Source: Vallitalea maricola (GTDB lineage Bacteria > Bacillota > Clostridia > Lachnospirales > Vallitaleaceae). Taken from it: DNA of 45,064 bases. Each line of letters opens with the position of its first letter. Positions within the stretch are counted from its first letter, which is position 1. Of this stretch, positions 1-9,060 are shown in pieces. The stretch is taken from positions 1 to 45,064 of the forward strand of contig NZ_BTPU01000102.1 of the NCBI RefSeq assembly GCF_036985595.1, read 5' to 3'. The translations under genes were made by a program, and so were the position numbers. Below the pieces are notes generated by a model that worked only from the letters and a program-made list of their open reading frames with translations, was not told the origin of the DNA and ran no database searches.

Positions 1-434
1 TATTGCCATAGGCTTATACATCCTGTTATCAAAAAGATACCTATCAAGAGATAAAATATATAACTATAATTAAACGAGAATCCATAACTCCTTGTACCCC
101 CATCACCTTCATATATTTTATCTCTATCAATCTCATCAAGAGTTGATTTAATCTCTATTTCTATTTCATTATTGTCTATCTGAATAGTTTTCTTACCAGT
201 TTCAAAACTGCGCAAAGTCAATAAATATCCTTTTTCAGTATCCTTTATATCAACTATTTCAAAATCCTTGAATTTATCTCTTATATCATCTTCACTATAT
301 AAGTTTGTTTCAATCTCTATATTAATCAAATCACCAACGTATATACTTCTTTCCTCAGCTAATATAGTTATAGATGAAATAAGTAATAATAAAGATATTA
401 AACTAATTAAAAATGCAACTTTCCTTTTTCTCAT
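1..434 (-). CDS. BatD-like secreted/membrane protein, partial (cut by window edge)
   Basis: Only the N-terminal ~144 residues lie in the window; the reading frame is still open at base 1. The start ATG (434-432) overlaps the TGA of the DUF58 gene in an ATGA junction, so the two are translationally coupled. Residues 1-26 form a signal peptide or anchor (basic start, then a long run of Ile, Leu and Ser), followed by a beta-rich domain. A second hydrophobic segment lies near residues 125-142. MoxR-DUF58 operons commonly carry next a BatD-like or other membrane-anchored accessory protein, and this fits that slot. No catalytic motif is visible. The BatD assignment rests on context and topology, not on a recognised motif. 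Confidence 0.6.
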   Translation of the reverse strand, partial: MRKRKVAFLISLISLLLLISSITILAEERSIYVGDLINIEIETNLYSEDDIRDKFKDFEIVDIKDTEKGYLLTLRSFETGKKTIQIDNNEIEIEIKSTLDEIDRDKIYEGDGGTRSYGFSFNYSYIFYLLIGIFLITGCISLWQ

Positions 435-1252
435 ATATTACCCCTTCTTCTGAAAAATTGTTTTAACGGTTTATAATAATCTTCGTCAGTGTATATGTTA
501 ATAATGTTTTTTCTATACATCTTAAAGTTATTATCTAATTTATATTCTTTCTTAAGATTATCTAGCGCTATTATCTCTCCTGTCTCCAAATCCTCAAAAG
601 TAAATATAGCGCCAGCAGGAATCAGTTCTTCAGTTCTATCAATAACACGTACCATAACTAAATCATGGCGTCCAGAAGTTATTTTAAGATCTTTTGCATA
701 ACCTTCATCAAGAAAATCTGATATAACAAAAACTACACTTCTCTTTTTTTCAATTCTGTTAAAATATTGTAGTGCTTTTCCAAGATTGGTTCCCTTATTC
801 TTAGGTTTGAAATCAAGGATGTTTTCTATAATTGATAAAACATGCTTTCTTCCATTTTTGGAAGGAACGAATTTCTCTACTTCATCAGTAAATAGGATTA
901 TACCAACTCTATCATTATTTTTACTTGCTGATAAAGCTAATGTTGCACCGATACTTGCTATTAACTCTTTTTTATTACCAAAATCACTGGATTTTGACAT
1001 ATCTATTATTAGAAACATATTCAGTTCCCGTTCTTCGCAAAATTGTTTTACATATGCTTTGTTATGACGAGCTGTAACGTTCCAATCAATATTTCTAACA
1101 TCATCACCATGATAGTACTGCCTAATATCGTCAAATTCCATTCCTTTACCTTTGAAGCCGGAACGATATTCACCTGAAAATATTTCTTCAACTATTTTAT
1201 TGGACTTTATTTCAATTTGTCTTATTTTCTTAATCATTTCTCTTGAAACCAT
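431..1252 (-). CDS. DUF58 domain protein (vWA-like, MoxR partner)
   Basis: This is a 273-residue cytosolic protein with the DUF58 signature near residues 37-62: an FDDIRxY segment followed by GDDVRxIDWNVTAR. Immediately after it, near residues 83-88, comes a vWA-like strand with a DxSxS metal-site motif (DMSKS). DUF58 proteins pair with MoxR AAA+ ATPases and are thought to act as chaperone-like adaptors that assemble or activate membrane or secreted complexes. The gene lies 15 bases downstream of moxR and overlaps the next gene by four bases, so all three form one operon. Length and motif order are normal for the family. The specific client is unknown. Confidence 0.9.
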   Translation of the reverse strand: MVSREMIKKIRQIEIKSNKIVEEIFSGEYRSGFKGKGMEFDDIRQYYHGDDVRNIDWNVTARHNKAYVKQFCEERELNMFLIIDMSKSSDFGNKKELIASIGATLALSASKNNDRVGIILFTDEVEKFVPSKNGRKHVLSIIENILDFKPKNKGTNLGKALQYFNRIEKKRSVVFVISDFLDEGYAKDLKITSGRHDLVMVRVIDRTEELIPAGAIFTFEDLETGEIIALDNLKKEYKLDNNFKMYRKNIINIYTDEDYYKPLKQFFRRRGNI

Positions 1253-1267
1253 TGTTTAACTCCTTAT

Positions 1268-2221
1268 CTATGGTAAGTTAACCTTTTCCAAAATTCCAGC
1301 TATTATATCTTCAGAAGTAATATCATCAGCTTCAGCTTCATATGAAAGTAATATTCTATGTCTCAGAACATCATATGCCATTGATTTTATATCATCTGGT
1401 ACTACATAATCACGGCCTTCTAAGAATGCTCGTCCTTTTGCTGATTTTATAAGGTTGATACTTGCACGTGGGGATGCACCGCAAGCTATATAATTAGATT
1501 TTTCTCTAGTTTTCAGAACTATGTCAAGTACGTAGTTCTTAACATTATCATCTATATAAATGCCGTTTATTTGTTCTCTCAGATGTAATATATCTCTGCA
1601 TGATAAAATCTTAGTAAGATTAGGTTCATAGTAATTATCCATAGTAAAACGGTCAATGATTTTACTTTCTTCGTTTCTATCAGGATACTTCACTTTCAGT
1701 TTCATCATAAATCTGTCCTGTTGCGCTTCTGGTAGTGGATAAGTACCTTGTTCTTCAAGTGGGTTCTGTGTAGCTATTACTAAAAATGGTCTTTCCAGTT
1801 GGTAAGTAGTATCCCCTATTGTTACTTGTTTTTCCTGCATTGCTTCTAGTAAAGCTGATTGTACCTTAGCAGGGGCACGATTTATCTCATCAGCAAGTAT
1901 TAGATTACTGAAGATAGGTCCTTTCTTAATAATGAATTCACCATTCTTTTGGTTATAGATCTCTGTACCAAGGATATCTGCTGGTAATAAGTCTGGAGTA
2001 AATTGTATCCTTTTGTAATCAACTCCACTTACCTCAGCTATAGTACTTGCTGTCAGGGATTTTGCTAGACCTGGAACACCTTCTAATAAGATATGTCCTC
2101 CAGTCATAAGACCGATGAGTATTCTATCAACCATATAGTCCTGTCCAACAATCACCTTATTTATTTCATCTCTTAGTGAATATATTATCTGTTGTTTATC
2201 AGATAAACTTGTTATTTCCAT
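1268..2221 (-). CDS. moxR: MoxR family AAA+ ATPase
   Basis: This 317-residue AAA+ ATPase has a Walker A motif (GVPGLAKS) near residues 54-61 and a Walker B motif (LILADEINRAP) near residues 107-117. A pore-side QEKQVT segment follows, then sensor 1 (ATQNP) and a C-terminal lid with GASPRAS. The order and length match the MoxR subfamily. MoxR ATPases remodel or activate vWA or DUF58 partner proteins using ATP. An AAGGAGG ribosome site sits 8 bases before the ATG. It is the first gene of the MoxR-DUF58-BatD-like operon. A terminator upstream at 2403-2428 separates it from the decayed hsdR fragment. Confidence 0.95.
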   Translation of the reverse strand: MEITSLSDKQQIIYSLRDEINKVIVGQDYMVDRILIGLMTGGHILLEGVPGLAKSLTASTIAEVSGVDYKRIQFTPDLLPADILGTEIYNQKNGEFIIKKGPIFSNLILADEINRAPAKVQSALLEAMQEKQVTIGDTTYQLERPFLVIATQNPLEEQGTYPLPEAQQDRFMMKLKVKYPDRNEESKIIDRFTMDNYYEPNLTKILSCRDILHLREQINGIYIDDNVKNYVLDIVLKTREKSNYIACGASPRASINLIKSAKGRAFLEGRDYVVPDDIKSMAYDVLRHRILLSYEAEADDITSEDIIAGILEKVNLP

Positions 2222-2402
2222 TTCTTAATCCTCCTTAGTAATACAAATATGATATTTAATGCAATACCAATAAATACTATTTTATATTTATTTTTTGAAT
2301 TATATATGAATAAATTGTTAATTATAGAAAAATATTTGATTTTTTTGTTTTACTGCTAATAATCCTTATAATGTCAGTGCTCTTTGTGAGCAATATCAGC
2401 AT

Positions 2403-2428
2403 AAAAAAAGCTGCTAAAATAGCCAGCT
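2403..2428 (-). terminator. Rho-independent terminator
   Basis: Read on the minus strand, an AGCTGGC...GCAGCT hairpin is followed by a run of seven T. It would stop transcripts coming from the hsdR remnant before the moxR operon. Confidence 0.7.
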
Positions 2429-2520
2429 AAAAATTAATTGTTTAACAATATGTACATATAACAACTAATAGATAATAGTCCAAAATTGCTACATTACATT
2501 TTTATTGCTATAAATCCATT

Positions 2521-2941
2521 CTAACTATCAATATATGAACCAAAAGTTCTTATGGTAGATTTATCTTTTTTATCTATTGTTGTGCCAGTAAATCCTAGAA
2601 ATGCTGCATTAGGTAGTTCATCTCTCATATTTTTAGCCATACTTTTATATTGACCGCGGTGAGCTTCGTCAGTAAGTACTATAACGTTTGTTTTAGTTGT
2701 TAGTACTGGAAACTGTTTATCATCTTTTAGTATTTCTTTTTCTTCTCTTTATCACTTTGGAACTTATGTATTGTAGTCATAATAATCTGCTTTTTATCTG
2801 GAACTAGTTCTTTATCGTTATAATTGGCTGTGGTTAGAACACCAATCAATTCACTATTTTTAGGTTCATCTTCAATAGCTTTGAAAGCTTTGTCTAACTG
2901 GATCTATATTTAGGTCAAGGTTTTTAATATTTCCATTAGTG
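2521..2941 (-). pseudogene. hsdR: Type I restriction endonuclease subunit HsdR, decayed fragment
   Basis: Joining minus-strand frames gives a piece of the HsdR motor domain: IIMTTIHKFQ, then VIVLTDEAHRGQY (the DEAH helicase motif II with the HsdR-typical RGQY), MRDELPNAAFLGFTGT and FGSYIDS. A stop follows at 2523-2521. At least two frame changes interrupt it, one near 2730-2740 in an A/G-rich run and one near 2885-2900. Only ~140 of the usual ~1000 residues remain, and no hsdM or hsdS is in the window. It is the relic of a lost type I restriction system and cannot encode a working enzyme. Confidence 0.85.
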
Positions 2942-3313
2942 ACACTCCTCTAGTTTATATATGTGTTTTTTACATTAATCGACTGTAATTAATTATAACA
3001 TACTAGATATATAACATAAATATGAAATCAAATAAAATCTCCTCCTTGTTAATAAAAGAAACATAAATCTAATGAATAAATCCCACCCTTAATAATTCCA
3101 ACTGCATTTATTAATTATTACAATAAAGTAATAAATAATAGTATTTTATGCATTTCATCCCATAAATCATGTCGTCTGTCAGGATTTGTTGCAATTATAA
3201 AAAAATTCATCTATCATAATTTATATCCTGCTCAATATTTAATACCTTATTATTTGACATCAAAGAGAACTAGAAATAACTATATACATATGATAAAATA
3301 AGGGAGCGATGTA
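2942..3313. other. Non-coding A+T-rich stretch between hsdR relic and toxin gene
   Basis: I see no gene here. It holds the leader of the toxin gene on the plus strand and some Shine-Dalgarno-like purine runs on the minus strand with no open frame behind them. Confidence 0.5.
3254..3282 (+). promoter_or_regulatory. Possible promoter of the toxin-immunity pair
   Basis: A perfect TTGACA at 3254-3259 is followed after 17 bases by TAACTA (3277-3282), a weak -10. An alternative TATATA lies a few bases downstream at non-ideal spacing. The toxin start lies ~30 bases further on. Confidence 0.35.
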
Positions 3314-4587
3314 ATGCATAAAATATCTATTCAATCACAAGAATTAGAAAAAAAGAAAGTCAATTAAAAAACTTAGCATCAAGAACAGGGAACATTAAAG
3401 ATAGTCTTATTAGAGTCAGTAATTCACTAGATTATGACATAAAATGTAGACAGAATATTAGTAATGAGTTAAATCGTCTTTATAATGACATAAGTTTAAT
3501 AGAAGAAAATCTATTTAAGTCTGGTAATTTCTTAAATTCTACATGTAGAGCATATGCTGAAACTGAAATACTAATAGAAAAGGAATTAGGTTACCTTTCT
3601 TATGAACTAGATAATTCTAATCAACCTCAACAACCAATACCAGATAAAAAAAATGAAAATTTCCTAGCACGATTAGGTAATTCATTAAAATGCGGTTTAA
3701 ATCATTTACGTAATTTTTTTACTAATTCAAATGAAAAGCTAAATAATGAACTAATTCCACATGATAATGGAGATAGACTTTTTACAACAGCTAATGATTT
3801 TATTAATTCTAATCCATATACATATTATGTATATGATACCAAAACATATCTTAGCTCTAGAGGTCATTGGCCTACTTGGAAAGATATTGGTGGAGCTATA
3901 AAAAGTGGTTTTGAATACGTAGGACGTTCCGTTAAACAAATGGTATTTAGCAATTATGCAGAAGATGTAACTTTGTTAGGTACAATTGGACAAATTGGTT
4001 TAGGAGTTCTGGGATTTGATATACATTCAGATATACTTGATATAACATACGATTTTGATAAATGGGAATGGTCATGGGGACATGCAGGTCAAACTGTTTT
4101 AGATATGGCAGCTATATTACCAATTGTTGGATCATTGAAATATACTGATGAAGTTGGCACTCTAATCAAAGGTGTTAATAAATCAGGTGATATGGTAAAA
4201 GACATTGAAAAATCCAAGGATATTTATAAGAATATAAAAAAAGCTGATCCTAGTAAAGTAATAAATACCTTAGCAGATTTCAAAAGCAGAAAAATGATAT
4301 TTGGTAATAATACATTTTTACTAGATAAAAGTGGTATGAAACACATACTAGAAAGACATCATATAGAATATTGGGAAGGCTCTATTAAGAAAACCCAAAG
4401 TTTTTTCAAAAAGAATACAACACTTGATGATATTTCTGATATTATTAATGATATTATGAAACAAAATAGAGAAACTCTAATAAAAAAAGGGACAAGAGGT
4501 ATGTACCAAATAGAAGGGACTTATAATGGAATTGACTATGTAGTCGGACTAAAAAATGGTCGTATAGGACAATTTTATCCAAAATAA
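3314..4587 (+). CDS. Polymorphic toxin (LXG/WXG-like N-terminus) with an apparent -1 frameshift
   Basis: The ATG at 3314 has an AGGGAG ribosome site 7 bases upstream, but frame 0 stops after 17 codons. The -1 frame is open without a break from there to 4587. It has no start codon before an internal ATG at 3940. Reading through the A-AAA-AAG heptamer at 3349-3355 with a -1 slip gives one ~424-residue protein. It has an N-terminal helical, coiled-coil domain (to ~residue 120) like LXG/WXG secretion domains. A Gly-rich middle with an ILPIVGSLKYTDE segment is typical of pre-toxin regions. The C-terminal ~100 residues include HILERHH, EYWEGS, QIEGTYNG and a GRIGQFYP end. That tail resembles nuclease-type toxin tips of secreted Bacillota toxins; I suspect an RNase but cannot name the family. 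The immunity gene follows 21 bases later. The frame change could be programmed, phase-variable, a real mutation or a base-calling error. Confidence 0.75.
3349..3355 (+). promoter_or_regulatory. Candidate -1 frameshift heptamer A-AAA-AAG
   Basis: In frame 0 the codons are GAA AAA AAG, so the last A of GAA plus AAA AAG makes the canonical bacterial slippery heptamer used in dnaX. A -1 slip here enters exactly the long open frame of the toxin. I see no clear internal Shine-Dalgarno or strong downstream hairpin. Confidence 0.45.
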
Positions 4588-4608
4588 AAATACGGAAGAA
4601 GGGATTTT

Positions 4609-5148
4609 ATGTTTAATATCAAATCTTATATTAAATATCCAAATAAAAAGATACAAGATTTATTTAGTTTAAATGATAATTATAAATCTTACTTTATAGA
4701 ATTAAATGACATGGAAAGAATAAAAAATATAGTTAATGACATTGATACAAACTATATTGAAGGTATAATCTATCTAGAATATAACGGTACTACCATATTA
4801 GACTTTACATATTGGGATATAATTGACCAACTTTGGGCTTATATGATAACTTTAGTAGACAATAATTTAAAAGACCAAAAAGCTGAAATATATTTTCCTG
4901 ACCAACCTATTAAAGTACAAATAAATAATATTAGTAATGACTTAATTTTAATGTCTATAGAATCAAATACTAAAATGCAGATGACATTACCTAAATATGA
5001 ATTTTTCATTACACTTATAGAAGCAGCTAAGGAATTTTTCTGTAAGATTCAATTATGTTTTGATAATGAACTTGATTATAGTTATGAATTAGAATTAATT
5101 GATAATCTCACAAATATATTAAACAAAAATCGGGAGATTAATAATTGA
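4609..5148 (+). CDS. Probable immunity protein for the adjacent toxin
   Basis: This 179-residue soluble, acidic protein has no signal peptide or membrane segment. It starts 21 bases after the toxin stop with a strong GGAAGAAGGGA ribosome region. Aromatic-rich segments (DFTYWDIIDQLWAY, and PKYEFFITLIEAAKEFF near residues 128-144) suggest a compact alpha/beta fold. I do not recognise the family by motif. Position directly after a toxin tip, small size and lack of a secretion signal are what identify immunity genes in polymorphic toxin loci. It would stay in the cytosol and neutralise the C-terminal toxin domain. The assignment is inference from context. Confidence 0.65.
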   Translation: MFNIKSYIKYPNKKIQDLFSLNDNYKSYFIELNDMERIKNIVNDIDTNYIEGIIYLEYNGTTILDFTYWDIIDQLWAYMITLVDNNLKDQKAEIYFPDQPIKVQINNISNDLILMSIESNTKMQMTLPKYEFFITLIEAAKEFFCKIQLCFDNELDYSYELELIDNLTNILNKNREINN

Positions 5149-5237
5149 AGAAATGGCTAATAGTAATATGTTTTATGTCAAACAAGACAATTTAGTAATG
5201 AAGTTAAAGTGTAATTAACATTAAATAATCGAATAAT

Positions 5238-5286
5238 AAAATAGATGTCTCTCCAAGTTCTTAATGAGATACATCTATTTTATGTT
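5238..5286. terminator. Bidirectional terminator
   Basis: AAATAGATGT (5238-5247) pairs with ACATCTATTT (5271-5280), with a T-rich tail on both strands. It lies between the converging immunity and amidohydrolase genes. Its stem resembles that of the terminator at 28733-28784. Confidence 0.8.
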
Positions 5287-5347
5287 TTTATAAATTTATG
5301 ACAATATTATCAATACACTTTTCAAGAAATGTTACCTCTGCCCCTTT

Positions 5348-6391
5348 TTACTCTTCACAATTAAAAAATATCTTAGACAAATCATTACTTAATATATTTT
5401 GAATTTCATAATTAGTCAAAGGTAGATAAGTTTTCATATATTCCAAATAACCTGTTGGAGTTTGATATTGGTAATCTGTTCCGAATACAATATTATCTAA
5501 TCCCCATTCTTTCAACATCCTAGCTAGTTCTTTGCAATCTTCTTCAGTTGTTACATCTAATCCTAATTCTTTTTCTCTATCAGTTACAATTACTCCTGAA
5601 ATATCAAAATAGATATTTTCTTTTTTTAGATATGGGTTTGAATTGTATTTTTCAATAAATGTGGTGAACACTTCTTTGGCAGATCTATCAAAACTACCCC
5701 ATCCCCCCAAATGAGCAATCTGTAGCTTTAAATTAGGAATTTGAGAAATTACATTATCTATTAGTATCTCAGCATCTTTCTTTCCAAACTCTGGACTTCT
5801 ACTTCTGAAATGTAATAGGATAGGAATTCCTTTTTCTGAAACATGTGTGAACAATTGTTTTATTTTTATAAGATGATCTGGATTTCTTAAATCAACATCA
5901 GAATTTGTAAAATGTAACTTTAACCCTGATAATCCTAATTCATCATAACATCTATCAATCTCACTTATAGCGTAATCTTTTAAAGGATTCACACTAAAAA
6001 ACCCAATTAATCTGTCCGGATATTTTGCAACTTCATTAGCTAAATAATCGTTCTCTTTTTTAACATTTTCATATTCATTTGAATCTTGAACTTGATCCAT
6101 ACCATAAATATAACTATTAGATAGTACAAAAGCTTTATTCATACTTGCTTCATCTAATAAAGATACTATTTTTTCACCTGAAACTTCTTCAATAGGGATA
6201 TCAATATATGTATCAGTACCCAATAATGTTTTAAATACTTCTGAGAATTCCTCACTCATCATATGTACATGATGATCTGTATAAGCATGTAGTGGTTTTG
6301 GATTACAGTTAATGTCATGAGCATAAGTCATAGTATTGTTAATATTAGTAATTAATAGAATTAGAATAAGTAAAGCAATATTTTTCTTCAT
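5348..6391 (-). CDS. Secreted amidohydrolase (Amidohydro_2 TIM-barrel metal hydrolase)
   Basis: This 347-residue protein has a clear N-terminal signal peptide (MKKN, a hydrophobic core, probable cut near residue 24 after TYA). The mature part has the amidohydrolase metal-site pattern. There is an HxH motif at residues 41-43 (DHHVH), a barrel strand with LKLHF, and a metal His in LLHF. IAHLGGWG and the catalytic Asp in FGTDYQY follow. These fit the PF04909 group, which includes decarboxylases and lactonase-like hydrolases. The substrate cannot be read from the motifs. Export is less usual for this family. It lies downstream of and in the same direction as an AraC regulator, with a 171-base gap. 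Confidence 0.8.
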   Translation of the reverse strand: MKKNIALLILILLITNINNTMTYAHDINCNPKPLHAYTDHHVHMMSEEFSEVFKTLLGTDTYIDIPIEEVSGEKIVSLLDEASMNKAFVLSNSYIYGMDQVQDSNEYENVKKENDYLANEVAKYPDRLIGFFSVNPLKDYAISEIDRCYDELGLSGLKLHFTNSDVDLRNPDHLIKIKQLFTHVSEKGIPILLHFRSRSPEFGKKDAEILIDNVISQIPNLKLQIAHLGGWGSFDRSAKEVFTTFIEKYNSNPYLKKENIYFDISGVIVTDREKELGLDVTTEEDCKELARMLKEWGLDNIVFGTDYQYQTPTGYLEYMKTYLPLTNYEIQNILSNDLSKIFFNCEE

Positions 6392-6562
6392 TATATTTTC
6401 TCCTCATCATATAAATTTTCTATTATAATACTACACAAAAATTATTTTGTAAACATAATAACAAATAATATATAGCATATAACTAATATAATATTATTTT
6501 ACAAAGTTAATATTAAATTTTCTAAATAATCTAAATTCAGAGGATTAGATGATAATTGATAA

Positions 6563-7426
6563 TTAGCTATTCCACAAAGAAGGTGCACAACCCATACACT
6601 TCTTGAACTGCTTAGAAAAAGAATACTGATTAGGATAACCTAGATAATTAGATATCTCTTTTACGCTCATTTCAGTTTCCTCTAACAAAAATGTTGCATA
6701 TCTTATTTTAGACTTGATTATATACTGATATGGTGATATTTTATATTGTGCATTAAAAAGCCTTGTGAACTGTTTTTTTGATAGATTAGCCAACTTAGCT
6801 AAATCATCAATAGTAAACATGCTACTAGGATTCTCATCTATGTAGCTTTTAACACTTTCTATTCTACTGTCTTTTTTATACCCCTTATCACATTCATAAT
6901 CATTGACCAATTCATAAAATATCTGAGTCACTATACTATTACACATCTCATCTGCTAAGTCACTATCACCATTAACTATTTGATATAATCTCTCAAATAG
7001 TTTCTGATACTTAATAATATCATTAGCATGAAAAGCATATGAAAAAGGACGTGAGAAGTAATTTTCTCTCTGGTATGAAGTCCTATTATCATATAATCCG
7101 AATCTAATAGGCATAATAGAAGGCAAATTAGATTTATCAGGAATTGCACTATGAGGAAAATCATTACTAACAAAGATAACCTTACCTCTTTTTAATTGCT
7201 CTTCCTTACCATCAAGATAATAATAACCATTACCACCTTTTATGAATATTATATGAAAATCTTTATTCCTTCTGTTATCTTCAATTTTCCATGTTAAAGG
7301 TACTTCATCAATATTATAAGCGGTATGTATTTTAAAATAATATTTGTAAGGTACCTCACTAAATATACTTTTAATATTTTCTATTGGATTATCAGTGATT
7401 ATATCCTTCTTTAACATATAACTCAT
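6563..7426 (-). CDS. AraC family transcriptional regulator
   Basis: This 287-residue regulator has an N-terminal cupin-type effector domain (GGNGYYYLDGKEEQLKRG, then a SNDFPHS segment). The C-terminal AraC domain begins near residue 190. Its two helix-turn-helix units are visible: TIDDLAKLANLSKKQFTRLF, and MSVKEISNYLGYPNQYSFSK leading into the family end motif FKKCMGCAPSLW. This class usually binds a sugar or related small molecule and activates a nearby operon. The closest candidate target is the amidohydrolase just downstream, but the link rests only on position. No signal peptide is present, so it acts in the cytosol. Confidence 0.9.
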   Translation of the reverse strand: MSYMLKKDIITDNPIENIKSIFSEVPYKYYFKIHTAYNIDEVPLTWKIEDNRRNKDFHIIFIKGGNGYYYLDGKEEQLKRGKVIFVSNDFPHSAIPDKSNLPSIMPIRFGLYDNRTSYQRENYFSRPFSYAFHANDIIKYQKLFERLYQIVNGDSDLADEMCNSIVTQIFYELVNDYECDKGYKKDSRIESVKSYIDENPSSMFTIDDLAKLANLSKKQFTRLFNAQYKISPYQYIIKSKIRYATFLLEETEMSVKEISNYLGYPNQYSFSKQFKKCMGCAPSLWNS

Positions 7427-7565
7427 CCCTTTTGATATTTTTTAAACCCTAATAAATTACGAATTACTATTAAACTTATTATACATTGATAATAAACATT
7501 TTAAAATATAAAATAATACTTAGCAATAAGCAATCGTTATAAAAAAATATTACTATTCTATAGAA

Positions 7566-7607
7566 TAAAAAATAGATGATACAATAACTAAATATCATAT
7601 CATCTAT
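7566..7607 (-). terminator. Rho-independent terminator of the gntP-dehydratase operon
   Basis: On the minus strand ATAGATGATA pairs with TATCATCTAT (arms 7572-7581 and 7598-7607) and is followed by six T. It lies ~40 bases after the permease stop. Confidence 0.75.
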
Positions 7608-7645
7608 CAAATACTATAATCTTATTATACTCTTCCTTAATCAAT

Positions 7646-9010
7646 CTATACAAATAAACTTAATACAACTGCCCCTACGAATCCACAAACAGAAATAATG
7701 GTTTCCATCATAGTCCATGATTTTAACGTTTGTGCTTCATTCATTCCAAAGTACTTACCAACTAACCAGAATCCACTATCATTGACATGGGATAATATTG
7801 TTGCTCCTGATGCGATTGCTATAACTATTAATGCCCTATCTGGTGCACCAAGATTGAATACTGTAAGAACTGGTGCCATTATACCAGCGGCAGTTATCAT
7901 GGAAACTGTTGCTGACCCTTGTGTAATTCTTACTACTACTGCTAATATGTACGCTAAGAAAATTGGTGGAAGGCTTGATTTTGCTATTGACTCAGCCATC
8001 ATATTACCTACGCCACTGTCTATAAGCATTTGCTTAAACACTCCACCAGCACCTGTAACCAATATAATCAAACCTGCTGGTGCTAGAGCTTTACTACTTA
8101 GATTCAATAATTCATTTTTAGAGAATCCTCTTTTTATTCCAAGAAGATATAGAGCTAAAAGAGTCGCTATTGTTAATGCCACGAATGGATGCCCTAAGAA
8201 TTTTAATAATTCAACTGTAAACCCTTCATTAATAACTTGTTTTTTAACTAGTACATCTGTAAGGGTATTCAATAGAATCAGTACCAGTGGAACACCTATT
8301 ATACTTACAATAAGTCCAAATGAAGGTAAATTATTATCATTTATCCTAGATGAATCATCACCTTCACTTACGAATTTTGGTGGTGCAATATTAATTTTTT
8401 TACCTATGTATTTTCCAAAGACTGGTCCTGCTATAATTGCTGTAGGTATTCCTATGATAAATCCAAACAGAATAACCCATCCTAGATCAGCACTTACTAT
8501 CTCGGCTACGGCAACAGGTCCAGGAGTTGGTGGTATGAAAGTATGTGTAACAGCTAAACCAGCTAATAGTGGTATACCATAAAATAGAACTGATTTTTTA
8601 GTATCCTTTGCTAATGCATATACTATTGGTACAAGAATTATGAACCCTACATCAAAGAATACTGGAATGGCAACAAAGAAACCAGTTATGACCAAAGCCC
8701 AGTTTGCTTTTTCTTTGCCGAATTTTCTAATCATTGTTTGGGCAAGAGCTTCCGCTCCACCAGAAGATTCTAATATCTGTCCAAAAATCGCTCCCAATCC
8801 AACAACGGTTGCGACAAATCCTAAAGTACTACCCATACCTTTTTGTATACTTGCTATTACGTCATTCAGAGGCATGCCTGTAGCAATTCCAACAAACATA
8901 CTTGTAATAAGAAGTGCAATGAAAGCTTGAATCTTAAATTTAAGTACCAAAACCAATAATAACACAATTGCTGCTATAGTAATTAAAATCAACATAGTTG
9001 TATTTGACAT
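7646..9010 (-). CDS. GntP family gluconate/sugar-acid:H+ symporter
   Basis: This 454-residue polytopic membrane protein has about 12-14 hydrophobic segments. The family features are visible: FVGIATGMPLNDV near residue 40, a VVGLGAIFGQILESSGGAEALA loop, AVTHTFIPPTPGPVAVAE, VRITQGSATVSM and HVNDSGFW near the C-terminus. GntP proteins take up gluconate or related sugar acids with protons. The gene follows the IlvD/Edd-type dehydratase by 50 bases and shares its operon, so the imported acid is probably that enzyme's substrate. The start is supported by an AGGAGG ~9 bases upstream. The exact substrate is not determined. Confidence 0.92.
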   Translation of the reverse strand: MSNTTMLILITIAAIVLLLVLVLKFKIQAFIALLITSMFVGIATGMPLNDVIASIQKGMGSTLGFVATVVGLGAIFGQILESSGGAEALAQTMIRKFGKEKANWALVITGFFVAIPVFFDVGFIILVPIVYALAKDTKKSVLFYGIPLLAGLAVTHTFIPPTPGPVAVAEIVSADLGWVILFGFIIGIPTAIIAGPVFGKYIGKKINIAPPKFVSEGDDSSRINDNNLPSFGLIVSIIGVPLVLILLNTLTDVLVKKQVINEGFTVELLKFLGHPFVALTIATLLALYLLGIKRGFSKNELLNLSSKALAPAGLIILVTGAGGVFKQMLIDSGVGNMMAESIAKSSLPPIFLAYILAVVVRITQGSATVSMITAAGIMAPVLTVFNLGAPDRALIVIAIASGATILSHVNDSGFWLVGKYFGMNEAQTLKSWTMMETIISVCGFVGAVVLSLFV

Positions 9011-9060
9011 CGCTTATGTCCTCCTATTGTCCTTAATCTACCTTCTAGATAATCATATAC

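Noticed and set aside
2941..3060. Minus-strand AGGAGG-like sites before the hsdR relic as evidence of an intact gene
   Set aside because: The frames behind them stop within a few codons, consistent with a decayed gene.
5153..5218. A 21-codon plus-strand frame after the immunity gene
   Set aside because: It is very short and its nearest purine run is too far from the ATG, so I do not call it a gene.
7698..8582. A long plus-strand frame opposite the GntP permease
   Set aside because: It is antisense to a clear membrane transporter and has the hydrophobic shadow composition expected of that; no ribosome site supports it.
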